Of a stretch of DNA of 64,000 nucleotides, positions 29,373 through 39,204 are shown piece after piece (within the stretch, counting starts at the first letter, position 1; every line of letters begins with the position of its first letter). The stretch comes from Isochrysis galbana. Its lineage: Eukaryota > Haptophyta > Isochrysidales > Isochrysidaceae. The stretch spans positions 6,548,915 through 6,612,914 of the forward strand of contig CM030932.1 of the NCBI GenBank assembly GCA_018136815.1. The letters are read 5' to 3'. The position numbers were made by a program, and so were the translations under genes. The notes under the pieces were generated by a model. The model ran no database searches, was not told where the DNA came from, and saw nothing but the letters and a program-made list of their open reading frames with translations.

Positions 29373-29662
29373 ATGTTGGTATACATACACTATGAGCGTG
29401 GTGAATATGAGGTGGAGGAACTAAAGAAATTAATAGCTCCCATTTTTGCCTGGTCCTTATTCATTATCGTGGGATCAGCCATACTTGCATTCGGGGCGAT
29501 GGGTGCGCTTAAAGGAATCGGAATTGGAGCTGGAGTGGGAGTCGCACTGACCCTGCTGCTTTTCTTTCTATTGTGGAAATTTAAGGTGTAGCGCCTTTCC
29601 AAAACAGACAAGATGCTGCTCACCGACGAAGCGAAGGCAACGTTGGCCGCGCGCAAAAAGAA
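29373..29662 (+). pseudogene. Paralogous small membrane protein with a premature TAG, plus duplicated 3' end
   Basis: ATG 29373 (MLVYIHYERGEYEVEELKKL), hydrophobic segments LFIIVGSAILAFGAMGAL and VGVALTLLLFFLLWKF, then TAG at 29589-29591. Beyond the stop the same frame continues RLSKTDKMLLTDEAKATLAA and ends at a natural stop near 29662. The sequence from CTGCTTTTCTTTCTATTGTG onward is duplicated at 29675-29760, and there the TAG is TGG. So the stop is probably a Trp-to-stop change, and the duplicate in turn lacks about 17 bases after CGCCTTTC. The protein truncated at the stop would still keep both membrane segments, so loss of function is not certain. Confidence 0.55.
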
Positions 29663-29767
29663 ATGAACATGAACACTGCTTTTCTTTCTATTGTGGAAAT
29701 TTAAGGTGTGGCGCCTTTCTGCTGCTCACCGACGAAGCGAAGGCAACGTTGGCCGCGCGCATGAACA

Positions 29768-30170
29768 ACTCGAGGTTCCCTTTTTGTCACACCCACCATG
29801 TGGTTCCCTTTTTTGTCACACCCACCATGTGGTTCCCTTTTGTGTCACACCTTGAACGATCATCCCGCCCTTGTTGAAGAATGCAACCATGCCCGCTGCC
29901 CGAGTTGAAGAATGCAACCACGTGGGCGTCAGACTGCCGACGTCCGCCCTTGCACGCCCATAGCCAGCACACCGGGCGGATGGCGACGTCTGAAGAAAGA
30001 CTTCACACGGTTTCAACGCCGTTTGCTGCAAAGCAAAAGGCAAGCGATTCCCCACGAGACTCCAGGACGCATTTCGCCCCAGTCTGCTGCACGTTTGTAC
30101 TGTAATAAGGGGGTCCTTTAAGTAGAACTTATACCGTCCACACGGGGGGCACTTGCGAAAAAAACAACCA
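29768..30170. other. Interior of TIR element, tandem words only
   Basis: Tandem CACACCCACCATGTGGTTCC units (29795-29845) and two GTTGAAGAATGCAACCA copies (29872 and 29905). No gene seen. Confidence 0.5.
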
Positions 30171-30372
30171 AACCTGAGGTTGCACCCTCTCAGGCGTGCC
30201 TGTCAGTGGGAGAGTGGGTCAGCAGGGCAGTGGCCTCCTGGCAAGGCCCATCAGGCATGCCAGGAGGATGGGTGGTTCCTCCCCCGCGGCAGGGGAGGAG
30301 TGGAGAGAGAGGGGGGCTCGTGCCCCCCCATGGGCGAACCAAGTATAAACTTAGTTGAACGCGCCAAATATA

Positions 30373-30748
30373 AATATGTTTGACGATATGTCGTTGATAT
30401 TCGTGCCTACCCCTAGTACGCCCCATGGGCGCTACTCGCTACATTGGACATTGGGCCCGGTTTAGGCGGCGGGTTCCGGGAGGGCGGCGGGGGGGCGGGG
30501 AGGGGGGGGGGGGGCGGCGCGTGCTCCATGACCCTATCGTTTTCACGATAGTTGAGCGACTGAAGACAAAGGAGTGGGGGGGGGGGGGGGGCAAGGGCGC
30601 TGTCAAGGGTCACCCTACATAGGCTTGGGATTTGCGAAACGGTCGCCTGCATCTTATTCAAGATGTTATTAACGTGAGCACCGTGGAACGTGCGTATGAC
30701 GCATTAACATCAACACCAGCGCGGTCCGTACTCTATAGAGCTGGTAAG
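30373..30748. other. No gene seen
   Basis: G-rich runs at 30500-30515 and 30575-30592. Short frames only. Confidence 0.35.
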
Positions 30749-31164
30749 TTAGAAGATTATGCAAAATTCTCCAAGTGCCGCTCGGAGACCCCCGCCCCTG
30801 CTAAGAGCGTCGCTCTCCTCGATCTCATCGCTTTCTTCGCACAAAGAAGAATGCTCATAGTTCACTAAGTCTACAGTTGGCCCGGCAGAGCTCCGGGCCA
30901 CAGAGTATTGCGAGAGGAGAAGCACTTCAAGCTCCGCCCGATCGCCGTCCGAAATGCTCGACCGATCCACACCTAGATCGTCGAGCCTCCTTTTGATCTC
31001 AGAGAGCGGAATGGCGTGGATATCGGGAGGTGGCGGGCGAGCGGAGCGGTGACGTACCGGCCGGCAAGAGGAGGGCGGCAATTCGGGCGGCGTCTCGCGC
31101 TGTAGGCGCTCTAGCTCCTCCAAAACAAGAGGATCGTCGAGGTCGATCCCTGCAGCGCATGGGG
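30749..31164 (-). CDS. Exon with a SAP-like helical motif
   Basis: After an acceptor CTGCAG near 31165 the minus strand reads IDLDDPLVLEELERLQRETP, a Pro/Arg-rich linker, and then IPLSEIKRRLDDLGVDRS followed by DRAELEVLL. The last part has the helix-turn-helix pattern of SAP-like domains (S-x-IK-x-RL-x-LGV ... E-L-x-x-LL), small modules that bind DNA or partners. An acidic stretch and a stop at 30749 follow. It lies 3' of the TPR gene on the same strand and could be a later exon of an alternative transcript or a separate gene. Function cannot be given. Confidence 0.42.
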
Positions 31165-31340
31165 ACCAAGTCGGTGCAGGCTACATGTGCGAAGCATATT
31201 GTGGCCGGGACCGAAAGACGCCGACCAGATGAGGCTTATGCCTGGCGCCAACGCAGGGCGAAGATGTTTGGGAGAGCTGATGCATGGTGTGATGCATGAT
31301 GTTGAGTGGAGTAAGTGGATGGGGCGAGCCGGTTTATCCT

Positions 31341-32567
31341 TCAGCTGAGGTGCAGCAGCACACCTCGCCTTCTCGCGTCCTCGCGCTGTTTGGCCGTCGG
31401 ATTACGGAAGTCGATGCGTGACGTGCCGCGCTTCGCCCGCGCCGCTTCAGCCCGTCTATATATGGCAAGTTGTCGCCGCCGCTCCTTCACGCGCGCCTGG
31501 ATCTCTTTGGCCGCCTGCTGCTGTCCCCTGGAACGCAGCATCTGGGCCACAGCTGCAGCTTGCTCGACGTCCGCCTCGAGCTCCTTAAGGTTTGGCGTGC
31601 GGTCAGCATCCCCCTGACGGCTGAAATTGGCGCGCTCCTCGCCATCACGTGCGGGCCAGCTACAGTCAGCGCCCTTGCCATCTCCTTCAAGACTTGATGA
31701 ACCCGGCACACGGCGGTCGGCACGTCCCCTACAGGTGTCGTCCGCCAAACCCTTGGACCCTGAGCCCTCCGCCCTGCCAAACATGCGAGCAAACGTGCTC
31801 GTGTCGGCCTCGCGCTGCACAGCCTTCTCGGTCTTTAGCTTACTCAGCAGCTCGCGCACGGATCTGTCGTCGGGCGAGATCCGTGCCGCTTCGGTAAGGT
31901 CGCGGATAGCGGCGTCTACCGCATCCGTGCCTGCCGATAACGGCTCGATGCGTGCACGTGCGCGCCGGTATAAGGCTTTGATGCTAAAAGGATCGAGGCT
32001 TAGGACAGTGGTGCAGGCGGCGACGCACAGTGCGTAGTCACCATCTGAAGTAGTCCCTGAGAGCTCTGAGGCATGCTCGGCGTCACGAGGCAGCACAGCG
32101 CGTCCGAGGTAGGCAGCAGCCAGGTTGCTGTAGCACGAGACGAGCAGCGACGTCACCTGCTCATGCACATCGCTCCCAGGCTCGCCACGCTCATCCACTT
32201 CCTCGATCGTCTCGTCACGAACGCCCCGTTTCCTCCAGTTCGGGTCCTTGTTCTTGGCGTACCGGAAAATACCAGCCGCCTTCTCGTATAGGCTGACGGC
32301 AGCGGAGAAGTCCTGCTGGCGGAAGCGATCGTTGCCCTCATCCTTCAGGGCTCGCGCATGCACTAGCCTCTCTGCGACCGCCATATCGCGCAGCTCAAGC
32401 ACCCTGCCATTCATGAAGAGCGTGTTCTGGTAGAAAGCAGGCCACGAGTCGAAGACACGCCGTTGCTGTTCCATTTGCGCTCCCTTGAGCTTGATAGCTT
32501 GCTGCGACGTGAGGGGCGCGGCGCCAGTGAAGGCCGGGTTCCGGGTAGTGATCGACTTGAGAAGGCA
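31341..32567 (-). CDS. TPR-repeat protein
   Basis: The minus strand is open from an acceptor (TTACAG) at 32568 to the stop at 31341, about 408 codons; the first exon is not identified. It contains ALKDEGNDRFRQQDFSAAVS, a classic TPR helix A/B (EGN-x-x-F-x-x-x-x-F-x-x-A), then VTSLLVSCYSNLAAAYLGRA and later CTTVLSLDPFSIKALYRRAR, the third repeat (P-x-x-x-KALYRRA). This three-TPR layout with an insert after the first repeat is that of HSP90/HSP70 co-chaperones and FKBP/AIP-type proteins. The C-terminal third is Gly/Asp-rich and then strongly helical and basic (AAKEIQARVKERRRQLAIY). No peptidyl-prolyl isomerase domain is visible in this exon; it may lie in upstream exons. Confidence 0.72.
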   Translation of the reverse strand, partial: CLLKSITTRNPAFTGAAPLTSQQAIKLKGAQMEQQRRVFDSWPAFYQNTLFMNGRVLELRDMAVAERLVHARALKDEGNDRFRQQDFSAAVSLYEKAAGIFRYAKNKDPNWRKRGVRDETIEEVDERGEPGSDVHEQVTSLLVSCYSNLAAAYLGRAVLPRDAEHASELSGTTSDGDYALCVAACTTVLSLDPFSIKALYRRARARIEPLSAGTDAVDAAIRDLTEAARISPDDRSVRELLSKLKTEKAVQREADTSTFARMFGRAEGSGSKGLADDTCRGRADRRVPGSSSLEGDGKGADCSWPARDGEERANFSRQGDADRTPNLKELEADVEQAAAVAQMLRSRGQQQAAKEIQARVKERRRQLAIYRRAEAARAKRGTSRIDFRNPTAKQREDARRRGVLLHLS

Positions 32568-32880
32568 CTGTAAGGCAGAGAAACTACATGGAAAATGCAT
32601 GCCGAGGAGCGGGCAGCCGACAAAGCGCCAATTGAGGGACCACAACTCTCCTTGCCCTCAAGGCTGAGTCCGTGGGGGTGGTCCATGAGCATAGATCGCC
32701 AGCGCAGCACCATTCTCAGAAGCAGTGCCCGAGTGTGCGCGCATCCGTGTGTGACCGGGACGAAGCGCTGCTGAACGCAGGGGACAGCGCATGCGAGAGA
32801 ACTAGAGGGAGAGATAGAGAGGAAGAGAGCACGCCGCTCATTGTGCCTGCTGGCTCCTTGATCTGCAATGAAGATCCGCT
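32568..32880. other. Probable intron/upstream exon region of the TPR gene
   Basis: The minus strand is open in short pieces here (for example MVLRWRSMLMDHPHGLSLEG), but splice sites and start could not be fixed. Confidence 0.3.
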
Positions 32881-32899
32881 CAAATGGCACACTCATTCC

Positions 32900-33425
32900 A
32901 ATCTCTTCTACCCTCTTCTTCATCCTCTCTCCCTTCTCCTGCTGCCCATCGTGCCCGTCCACACCTCCCATCCCCTTCCTCCCACTCAGCATCTTGCTCG
33001 CCCACGCTTCTCTCCTCCTCCTCCCCTTCCCTCCTCCTCCCCCACACCCCTTCTCCTTCCCCACTCCCCTCCTCCTCCCCCACACCCCTCCTCCTCCCGC
33101 ACTCCCTCCCTTACTTCTCACTGCCTCCATCCATGAGGCTCCATCCATAGAGTAAAGCCTCATGGATGGCAACCCCCCTCTGTAGCCTTCCTTCCTCCGC
33201 GGCTGCTGCAGCCCACCTGCATGAGAGAGCCCAGCTCGGCCGAGGGGTTCAGTAGAGCCGAGTCCATCGCGGCTGTGTGTAGAGATGGGAAGAGGAGGGA
33301 GCGAGGTGGCGGGAAGGGGGGGGGGGGAGGGCGGTGGGGGGAGGGGGAGGCAGGGGGCGGAGAGGGGTGGGGGGGTGGGGGGTGGGGGGGGGAGAGAGAG
33401 AGAGAGAGCGCGCGCCAAAGTTTTC
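32900..33425. repeat. CTCCTC pyrimidine tract, then G-rich purine tract
   Basis: 32900-33120 is CTTC/CTCCTCC-rich; 33285-33410 is GGGGGAGG-rich and ends in a perfect GA run. Frames across both are low complexity. Confidence 0.85.
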
Positions 33426-33649
33426 TTGTTGTGTGAGTATAACCTTAGTGCTGTGGGTCCGCAGCCCTCGACGGCAATGGAGCAACGGAGACCACCTACA
33501 GCAAGCCACGGAAGCTTGGTATAATACGTCATATGGTAAGTGGGTAGGGATCTACATTTACAGAATATTTTTTGTGCCATGCGGAATCTCAGCAGGTGGT
33601 TGGCATCGGTGGCGCATTGAGGTGTCGGCCATATGTAGGCGGGGGGAAG

Positions 33650-34192
33650 CCCGGATGGGCCGTCAGCCTTATATTAGGTCATTAGGTCCTGATGTCGATA
33701 TCATGATATTAGGTCCTCTAGACCGGATACCTGATACTAAGGGCCGCAGGCTACGTGACTATGCATTACAAGGGTAAACGCTAGCATTGAAATTGACTTA
33801 AATTCGACGTAGGAATAAATGGTAAATGGGTTGAACTAGGTTTAGAGGTTGAGGGCTGCTCGAAGACCTAGGGTTGCAAGACCGTGGACCGTGGGAGTTT
33901 GAGTCTAAATAACCGTGTTGCCTTGATGGGCGAGCTTGCAGCTTGGGATAGTTGGATGGAGATGGTCCTCGATGAACCTTGCTTGAGGACGAGCTGGTTT
34001 CTGGTTTGTACGTTTTCGTTAGTGTCTGGTGTAAGGTGTCGTTCCGTCAACTATGGGACATCAGCCGAATGAATGGCGAATGGAGCCATCAATTAGTCTT
34101 AGTGCCTACCTGATATTAGGCTGATGTTAGGTCCTGATATCAGTCTAAGGTCTCCGATACCTGACGGCCTTTGACCTGACGGCCCATCCGGG
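33650..34192. mobile_element. MITE 3 (543 bp), perfect 17-bp terminal inverted repeats
   Basis: CCCGGATGGGCCGTCAG at 33650-33666 is exactly complementary to 34176-34192. Subterminal words CCTTATATTAGGTC, GATATCATGATATTAGG and CTGATATTAGGCTGATG match MITE 2 in order and spacing. The target duplication is ambiguous because both flanks are G-runs ending in A/G. The interior holds a CGTCAACTATGGGACATCAG word shared with the repeats at 6.2-6.4 kb. Confidence 0.8.
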
Positions 34193-34565
34193 GGGGGGGA
34201 GAGGCTGCATCAACCTCAGGTTAAGGCGCGGGACTTCTACTTCTATCTACCGTCCCCGTTGTGCACTTGTGACTTCTACTGCCCCCCCTCCCCTTGGCCG
34301 CCCCCCACCTCGTGACTTCTACCGACCTCCCCCCACTTCCATCCACCTCCTTGGCGAAAGACGAAACTTTTTGAAACTTATTTGAAAGTAGTTTGTTGAG
34401 GGCAAAGCCGCCCCAAAGCCCCAAAACACACCGGGTACACCAAGGGCAGGGGGTCTGGAGTTGGCTGATTCAGCAACACTTCAGCTGGCTCAACAACCCT
34501 TCAAATTGACCGACCCCCCATCCCGATGCCGCGTGATCGCGCGCCGTCCGACCCTCCTTGTCTCT
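34193..34565. other. No gene seen
   Basis: Contains short CTTCTAC direct repeats (34230-34325). No coding frame supported. Confidence 0.35.
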
Positions 34566-35470
34566 CAAAAAAAAAAGCATCTGAAGATTCTGGGCTACAC
34601 ACCTACTAGACTAGGGTACTTCCCCATCCCTACTCCATCGCCCTTAACTTCCCTTTCCTCCACCTCCTCCCCTTCCCCCCTTCATTCCTTTGTCTTCGGT
34701 ATCCGGGGGTCGGCTCGGGTGCTCTACCACGAGCCTGGTTCAAAGCGCGGGTTCCGGGCAGGCCTGTTGTTGGTCAAGTGTCGTCGTGTGTCTGTTGGGT
34801 CACGGGCTTACTCGTCCTTCTCGCCCGTGCTGGCCGCTAGTGTGTCTCAGTGGCTTTATGTCCAGTCGAGGTGTATCTCTTCTCAGATTTGTTCTGGGTC
34901 GGGCCCCTCGGCAATTATATATGCCACCCCCATCGAGGTGGTCAGCGTTTGTAGCTCCAAACTTGGTTCTAGCTTTCCTCTTGCACCTAGTGTGAACAAA
35001 GGGTATATATCATTCATGTCGATCCTTTTTTTCGGCTGTCTGCCCATGCCTGCTTGGGCGGTCCTAGCCGAGTCTGTCGTACTTGCAAATAGTAGTGCCT
35101 TGCTTGGTGTCGTGTACCTGTCTATCGTACTGATTCCTCCGAGGATTCAATGCCGTCGTAGTGTATCCTGTAAAAGTCTGTTAAGATATACCTCCATGCT
35201 AGAGTGTAGAGTATGGTGAGCGATCTCGGTGTTTTCCCCCCGGGGTGCATGAAAAGGTTATCTACGATTACCTCTTCCCTGCTTCTACCGCTTCGGGGGG
35301 TGTACCTTGCCAGTTTGTCGAGCGTTTCGAGTATCGTGACTATCCTCGGGCATTCGCCTAGGTGGGTGGAAGATTCGTCAGTTAGCCGCCTTGCACATGC
35401 GGCAAGTTTTGTCTCTCCATACCTGCGCGAGCAGCGTTTCAAGCGCTGAGGTCCTGTTTCTGTAGCTTGA
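34566..35470 (-). pseudogene. LINE 3' end: zinc-finger region, C-terminal domain and 3' UTR
   Basis: On the minus strand 35442-35122 encodes KRCSRRYGETKLAACARRL and THLGECPRIVTILETLDKLA, a Cys/His arrangement like the C-terminal zinc knuckle of non-LTR elements, followed by LYTLAWRYILTDFYRIHYD. The block L-Y-x-x-AWRY-x-x-x-DFYRI also occurs in the LINE piece at 52.6-53.3 kb. The frame is then broken by stops. The 3' end reads AGAATCTTCAGATGC and then a T-run (34577-34567 on the plus strand as A10). The same terminal word occurs at 37177-37198 on the plus strand. Confidence 0.72.
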
Positions 35471-35911
35471 GTGCGCGTTTGGAGTGCGCAGGCAGGGTGC
35501 TTAAGGTGCTAGCCGCTAGCCGGGAGCGCATTGCTATTATCTTGTGTGCTGTCCGTGTAGGCCCGTGTAGGAAGGCCATTCTCTATCACCTCAGCCTGGG
35601 TCACATTGGGCGTTGCGGTGGGGCTGACGGCCATGCTGCGTGGGCAGGTGCGAAGCAAGAAACACCCGAGTGCGATGGCATGAAGCACCGGTGAGGCCGC
35701 CGACTGGTGTTCCCTGACCATTTAGTCCGAACACCAGCGATAAGGGGGGGCTGACCACCGCCGTGCTCTTGCTGGAGCGCGGCGAAGGTCGGCCTGTCAC
35801 GGTGGGTCGGTCGCCATTGCTCCGCTCCCACTTCGGATTGCGAGGGGGGAAAGGCGCGGGAAATCTTCGCCCCCTCTCGTGAAAAGAATCTTCTGACCCT
35901 CAGATGTACCG
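35471..35911. other. No gene seen
   Basis: May contain upstream LINE sequence on the minus strand, but no RT motif is readable. Confidence 0.3.
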
Positions 35912-36706
35912 CCTTTTTTTTCAACCCAATATCCAACTAAGTTTATACTTGGTTGACCCATGGGGGGGCACGAGCCCCCCCCTCTCTCCACTCCTCCCCT
36001 GCCATGGGGGAGGAACCACCCATCCTCCTGGCATGCCTGATGGCTTGCCAGGAGGCCACTGCCCTACTGACCCACTCCCTTCCCCACAGGCTCGCCCCAT
36101 TCGCCCATCCTGGCCCCTCGTGACCAGCCCAATGCTCCAACCCCCCCTCCCCCCCTGGTCGACAGGCAGACAGGTGCAGCGTGGGGGCCCCAGAGGCTCG
36201 GGAGCGCCAGCGAGGGAGAGGCAAGGGAGGCCAGGGCCCAGTCCCAGCCTCCTCTGCCCCCAGAGCTGGCCTCCAGGAGCCTCCAGGGGTCGCCAGGGGC
36301 AGCTGGAGGCCTGCCGCGGGCGCGCCATCGCGCGTGCCGCAGGAGAGGGGAGAGAGAGCGCGGAGAAGGGGGTGGGCGCGAGCGAGAGCTCCGCCCACCG
36401 GAAAATCGGTAAGTCTCGCGCCTGTTTACAGGATAAGACGAGACAGAGTCGGCCGCCCACTCGGAGACACAGGAGGAAGGGGGGGAAAGATCACCGGGGG
36501 GGGGCGCGGGCCACCGGACCATATCTAAGCCCTCCACCCCAATCCCCCTAGTAGTGTAACGGGGGGGGCCGCCTGATGGCGGGGGGAGAAGGGCCGGGGA
36601 ATGGGGGTGTAGAGAGTATGCTACGTGCTACTTGTAGTGGGTAGTGGTTCCATTCGCCGCGAGTGCGGTAAGACTATTAAAAGGTTTTTTTTTCAACCCA
36701 ATATCC
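35912..36706 (+). mobile_element. SINE-like family A, complete copy with ~21-bp target duplications
   Basis: The sequence of eight T followed by CAACCCAATATCC occurs at 35914-35934 and again at 36686-36706. The element between starts with the hairpin (arms CAACTAAGT and ACTTGGTTG, loop TTAT, 35934-35955) and ends GGTAAGACTATTAAAAGG at about 36685. The body contains C- and G-run pairs, GGAGGAACCACCCATCCTCC and a 300-bp block with no maintained frame. It encodes no protein. Target duplication length and variable truncation elsewhere point to LINE-type reverse transcription. Confidence 0.85.
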
Positions 36707-37391
36707 CCCACATCTAGCAGAGACGAAGGCCCGCGCTCTGGCTTCCAATCTAGGGGTAGCACTCGCATCGTAGAGGGCGCTCTCGACAGCTACCGAAAGA
36801 CGCGCAAGCCGTCGACACAAGTCAAAGCTAAATCGACGCACACGCACACAACGACTCGCACACCCCAATCACGCAACCATTCATGGAACCGTATGAACAA
36901 AAAACACCTTCAGCTCCAAAGGCTCCAAAAGCAGCAAAGGCATCTACTCATGCTATGCATCCCACATCAAACATCAGCACAACAAGATTGAATCAAGAGG
37001 CCTGCATGGACCACACTTTCTGAACCGGGCCCAAGGTAGTTCACCTGGGCCGGACCCTAGAAACCAAAGAAAAAGGAAAGAAGGGGGGAAGGGGAAGAAG
37101 TGGAGTGAAGGGACGTAAGGGCGGTGATAGTAGGGAGGTACTGCAGATGCCGGGACCCTAGAAGGCGCGTAGCCCTGAATCTTCAGATGTTTTTTTTTGC
37201 TCTAGAATCTCCCATGTTGAGGATGGGAGGCTCTCGGAACCATAAAGCACCGCCCAGGAGTGCTCAAGCTCAGGCTTGCTCGGCTTGTCTTCGTTCGCGC
37301 CCCTTATCCAACCCGCCTCGCATCTATTGGCTGCGCTCAAACGGTGGAGACCACATACTGTCCTTGCGGCCACCCTCTCGCGGCTCCACAC
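36707..37391. other. No gene; a retroelement 3' end at 37177-37198
   Basis: CTGAATCTTCAGATG and a T9 run at 37177-37198 match the LINE 3' terminus at 34567-34590. Nothing else is recognised. Confidence 0.4.
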
Positions 37392-38298
37392 CAGGCGCCG
37401 GGCTCTCCCGGAATGGCTGAACGGGCGCGATGTACTCGATGTTTGCCAATTGCATGTAGGCGTGACAGAAGCGCAGCAACCGCGACTTTGCCGAGTAGAT
37501 AGATACAACCTCGTGCGCTTCAAAGACAGAGGTAGGCCATATGTTGAGCATGAGGTGGCCCTTGTCAAGCATCGCGTCGCCCCTCCTGGGTCAGAACCAG
37601 CTGGTGACAACGAGGCGTGGGCGACTTTCCAGGTGAGCACACTTGAAACTATTCATCTCATCCAAAACCGAATGGTCTGCGCTTAGCGGTTAGGCCGAAG
37701 CGTTGCTGTTCATTATGCGCCCGGTAGCCTATCAAATGATGTGCAAACGCCTCCCTCCATTTAACTTGACTGCCGGTTCTTTCAAAAGAAACGCGGGCAC
37801 GCGGGCCCCAATGCCTTTGATTGCTGCCCACCATCTAAGGTTTCGTGGTTGCCGCGAGGACGAACTCCTAGTTTCAATGCCATCAACATCGCTGAATTCA
37901 CCTGGATAGACACGCTCTTCATGGCCGAAGAGGGGCGTGAGTGGCGGCGAATCCCGAATATTCGCGGAAAAGAACGTCGAGGTATGCGCAAGGGCACCTT
38001 CTCGACTTCGTCAGCCAAGACTCAGGAGGCGTCGCGTGGCACATCCAGCCACGACCCAGCTCCCATGGTTCAAGTTGAGGACGTCAACCCTGGCCTGGAT
38101 GCCCCCGTGGATCGCGGCATCGCGCTTTTTGCGCGGCGGGCAACGGGGGTTCCGCTCACCAAAGGCGATGCAAAGAGGCTCGCTGCAGTTGGACTGTCGG
38201 CCGAGGCTAGTGTGGAAGAGTTGGCCAACACACTTTTCAAAGACGACGCAGAGCTTCTTAGAGGTGCAATGGCGCTCATCCAGTCCATGCAGGAGTGA
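37392..38298 (+). CDS. Unknown two-exon gene (3' part)
   Basis: After an acceptor CACACCAG (37384-37391) an exon reads ALPEWLNGRDVLDVCQLHVG and YNLVRFKDRGRPYVEHEVAL to a clean donor (TTCCAG/GTGAGC) at about 37632. A second exon, from about 37865, reads FNAINIAEFTWIDTLFMAEE, EWRRIPNIRGKERR and EASVEELANTLFKDDAELLR, ending at a stop at 38298. The last part is a plausible small helical domain (AKRLAAVGLSAEASVEELAN). The intron is about 230 bp. No family recognised. The minus strand is open too over exon 1 but lacks matching splice sites. Confidence 0.38.
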
Positions 38299-38464
38299 AT
38301 GGCTAGTGACGAAAAACGTCGGCTCAAGGCGGCATCACAAAGTTCTGTGAAGCGATTGCATGGATGAGAAGCCGGCGCATTGGAATACTAGGCGAGCTCA
38401 TCCCATTATGTGGGGCATTCACACCGTAACAAACAGGGACGAGCTCATGCGGGTTGTGTGATAC

Positions 38465-38645
38465 ATAAAAAACCTTTTTTAATATTCACTCACGCCCCAC
38501 ATGCGACAACTAAATTTATACCAACACCCATGGGGGGGCACGAGTCCCCCCCTCTCTCCACGACTGAGGCCGCTGCCAGCCCGGTAGTCATAGGAGGAAG
38601 GGGGGAACGGATCACCGGGGGGGGGGCACCGGGCCATATTTAATA
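38465..38645 (+). repeat. SINE family A remnants
   Basis: 38467-38490 resembles a family 3' tail in inverse orientation (complement of GGTGAGAATATTAAAAAAGG). 38503-38585 is a 5' part with a decayed hairpin followed by CCCATGGGGGGGCACGAG, joined directly to an internal block, AGGAGGAAGGGGGGAACGGA, at 38597. So it is an internally deleted copy. Confidence 0.6.
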
Positions 38646-39204
38646 TTCGGGATTCTCGCCCCGCGTACAGCCTTGCACTTCTATCCTACAGCCACGCCCG
38701 CTTGCTTGCTTCTCTTGCCACTCCTTCCACTCGCCTTGCGGCCCGTCCCCTCGTGCTCTACTTAGGGGCTCGGTGAACGGGGGCCTTCCAATTCCAGAGG
38801 CAGGCGGCTTGTTCCGATCCCCGATGGTCTAGTTCCATTCTCCCTCATGCGCAATAGACTCCGCGCGTGTCTAGACCGCTGGTCATACGACTATTCTCAG
38901 ACCCAGGAAAATTGAGTCGAGCGCACAGGCACAGAATGAATTTTTGTGAGCTCGAAAGCCTAGCCGTGTCACGCCCTTGAAAGTCTTGTCGCATGCACTG
39001 GAGGGGGGACAAATATCGAGGGGAGGGGGCAGTGCCCTCAACCCCCCCTGATGTAGTCGTTGTCACGCTCTTGACGCGCCTTTGACCGCACATCGAGGCT
39101 AGAACGTAGTACGTAGAAGCCTCTACGGTTGCGGAACCTTGGTCGATTCGTCTCCAGCCAATCTGCGAGGTCCACTCCACGAGGAACGTAGTACGTAGGA
39201 GCCA
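38646..39204. other. No gene; LINE 3' UTR-like words
   Basis: CCCTCGTGCTCTACTTAGGG near 38748 matches CCCTCGTGCTCTACCTAGGG in the LINE 3' region at 52690. The rest is unrecognised. Confidence 0.35.

Larger units (their letters stand above)
28763..30194. mobile_element. TIR element carrying two small membrane-protein genes
   Basis: The left end AAGAGGGCGCAACTCGAGGT, continued by TCCCTTTTTTTGTCACG, is repeated inverted at the right end, where the complement of 30170-30194 reads GAGAGGGTGCAACCTCAGGT. It interrupts a SINE, so its limits are bracketed. Internal copies of the TIR (CAACTCGAGGTTCCCTTTTT near 29767, CCACCATGTGGTTCCCTTTT twice at 29798-29840) show local duplication. A relic end lies at 17233-17290. 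No transposase is present, so it is non-autonomous. No clear target duplication was found. Confidence 0.6.
28149..30372 (-). mobile_element. SINE-like family A element with 16-bp target duplications, split by a later insertion
   Basis: GAACGCGCCAAATATA occurs at 28149-28164 and again at 30357-30372. Between them are the two halves of a family A element in minus orientation. The 5' half is 30356-30195 and begins with the hairpin at 30337-30356. The 3' half is 28762-28165 and ends GGTGAGACTATTAATTAAAA. Together they match the complete copy at 35934-36685. The 1.43-kb element at 28763-30194 sits between the halves. No protein is encoded by the SINE itself. Confidence 0.82.

Noticed and set aside
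33650-34192. A definite 8-bp target duplication for MITE 3
   Set aside because: Both flanks are G-runs of different length ending in AAG and AGAG, so no exact duplication can be assigned.
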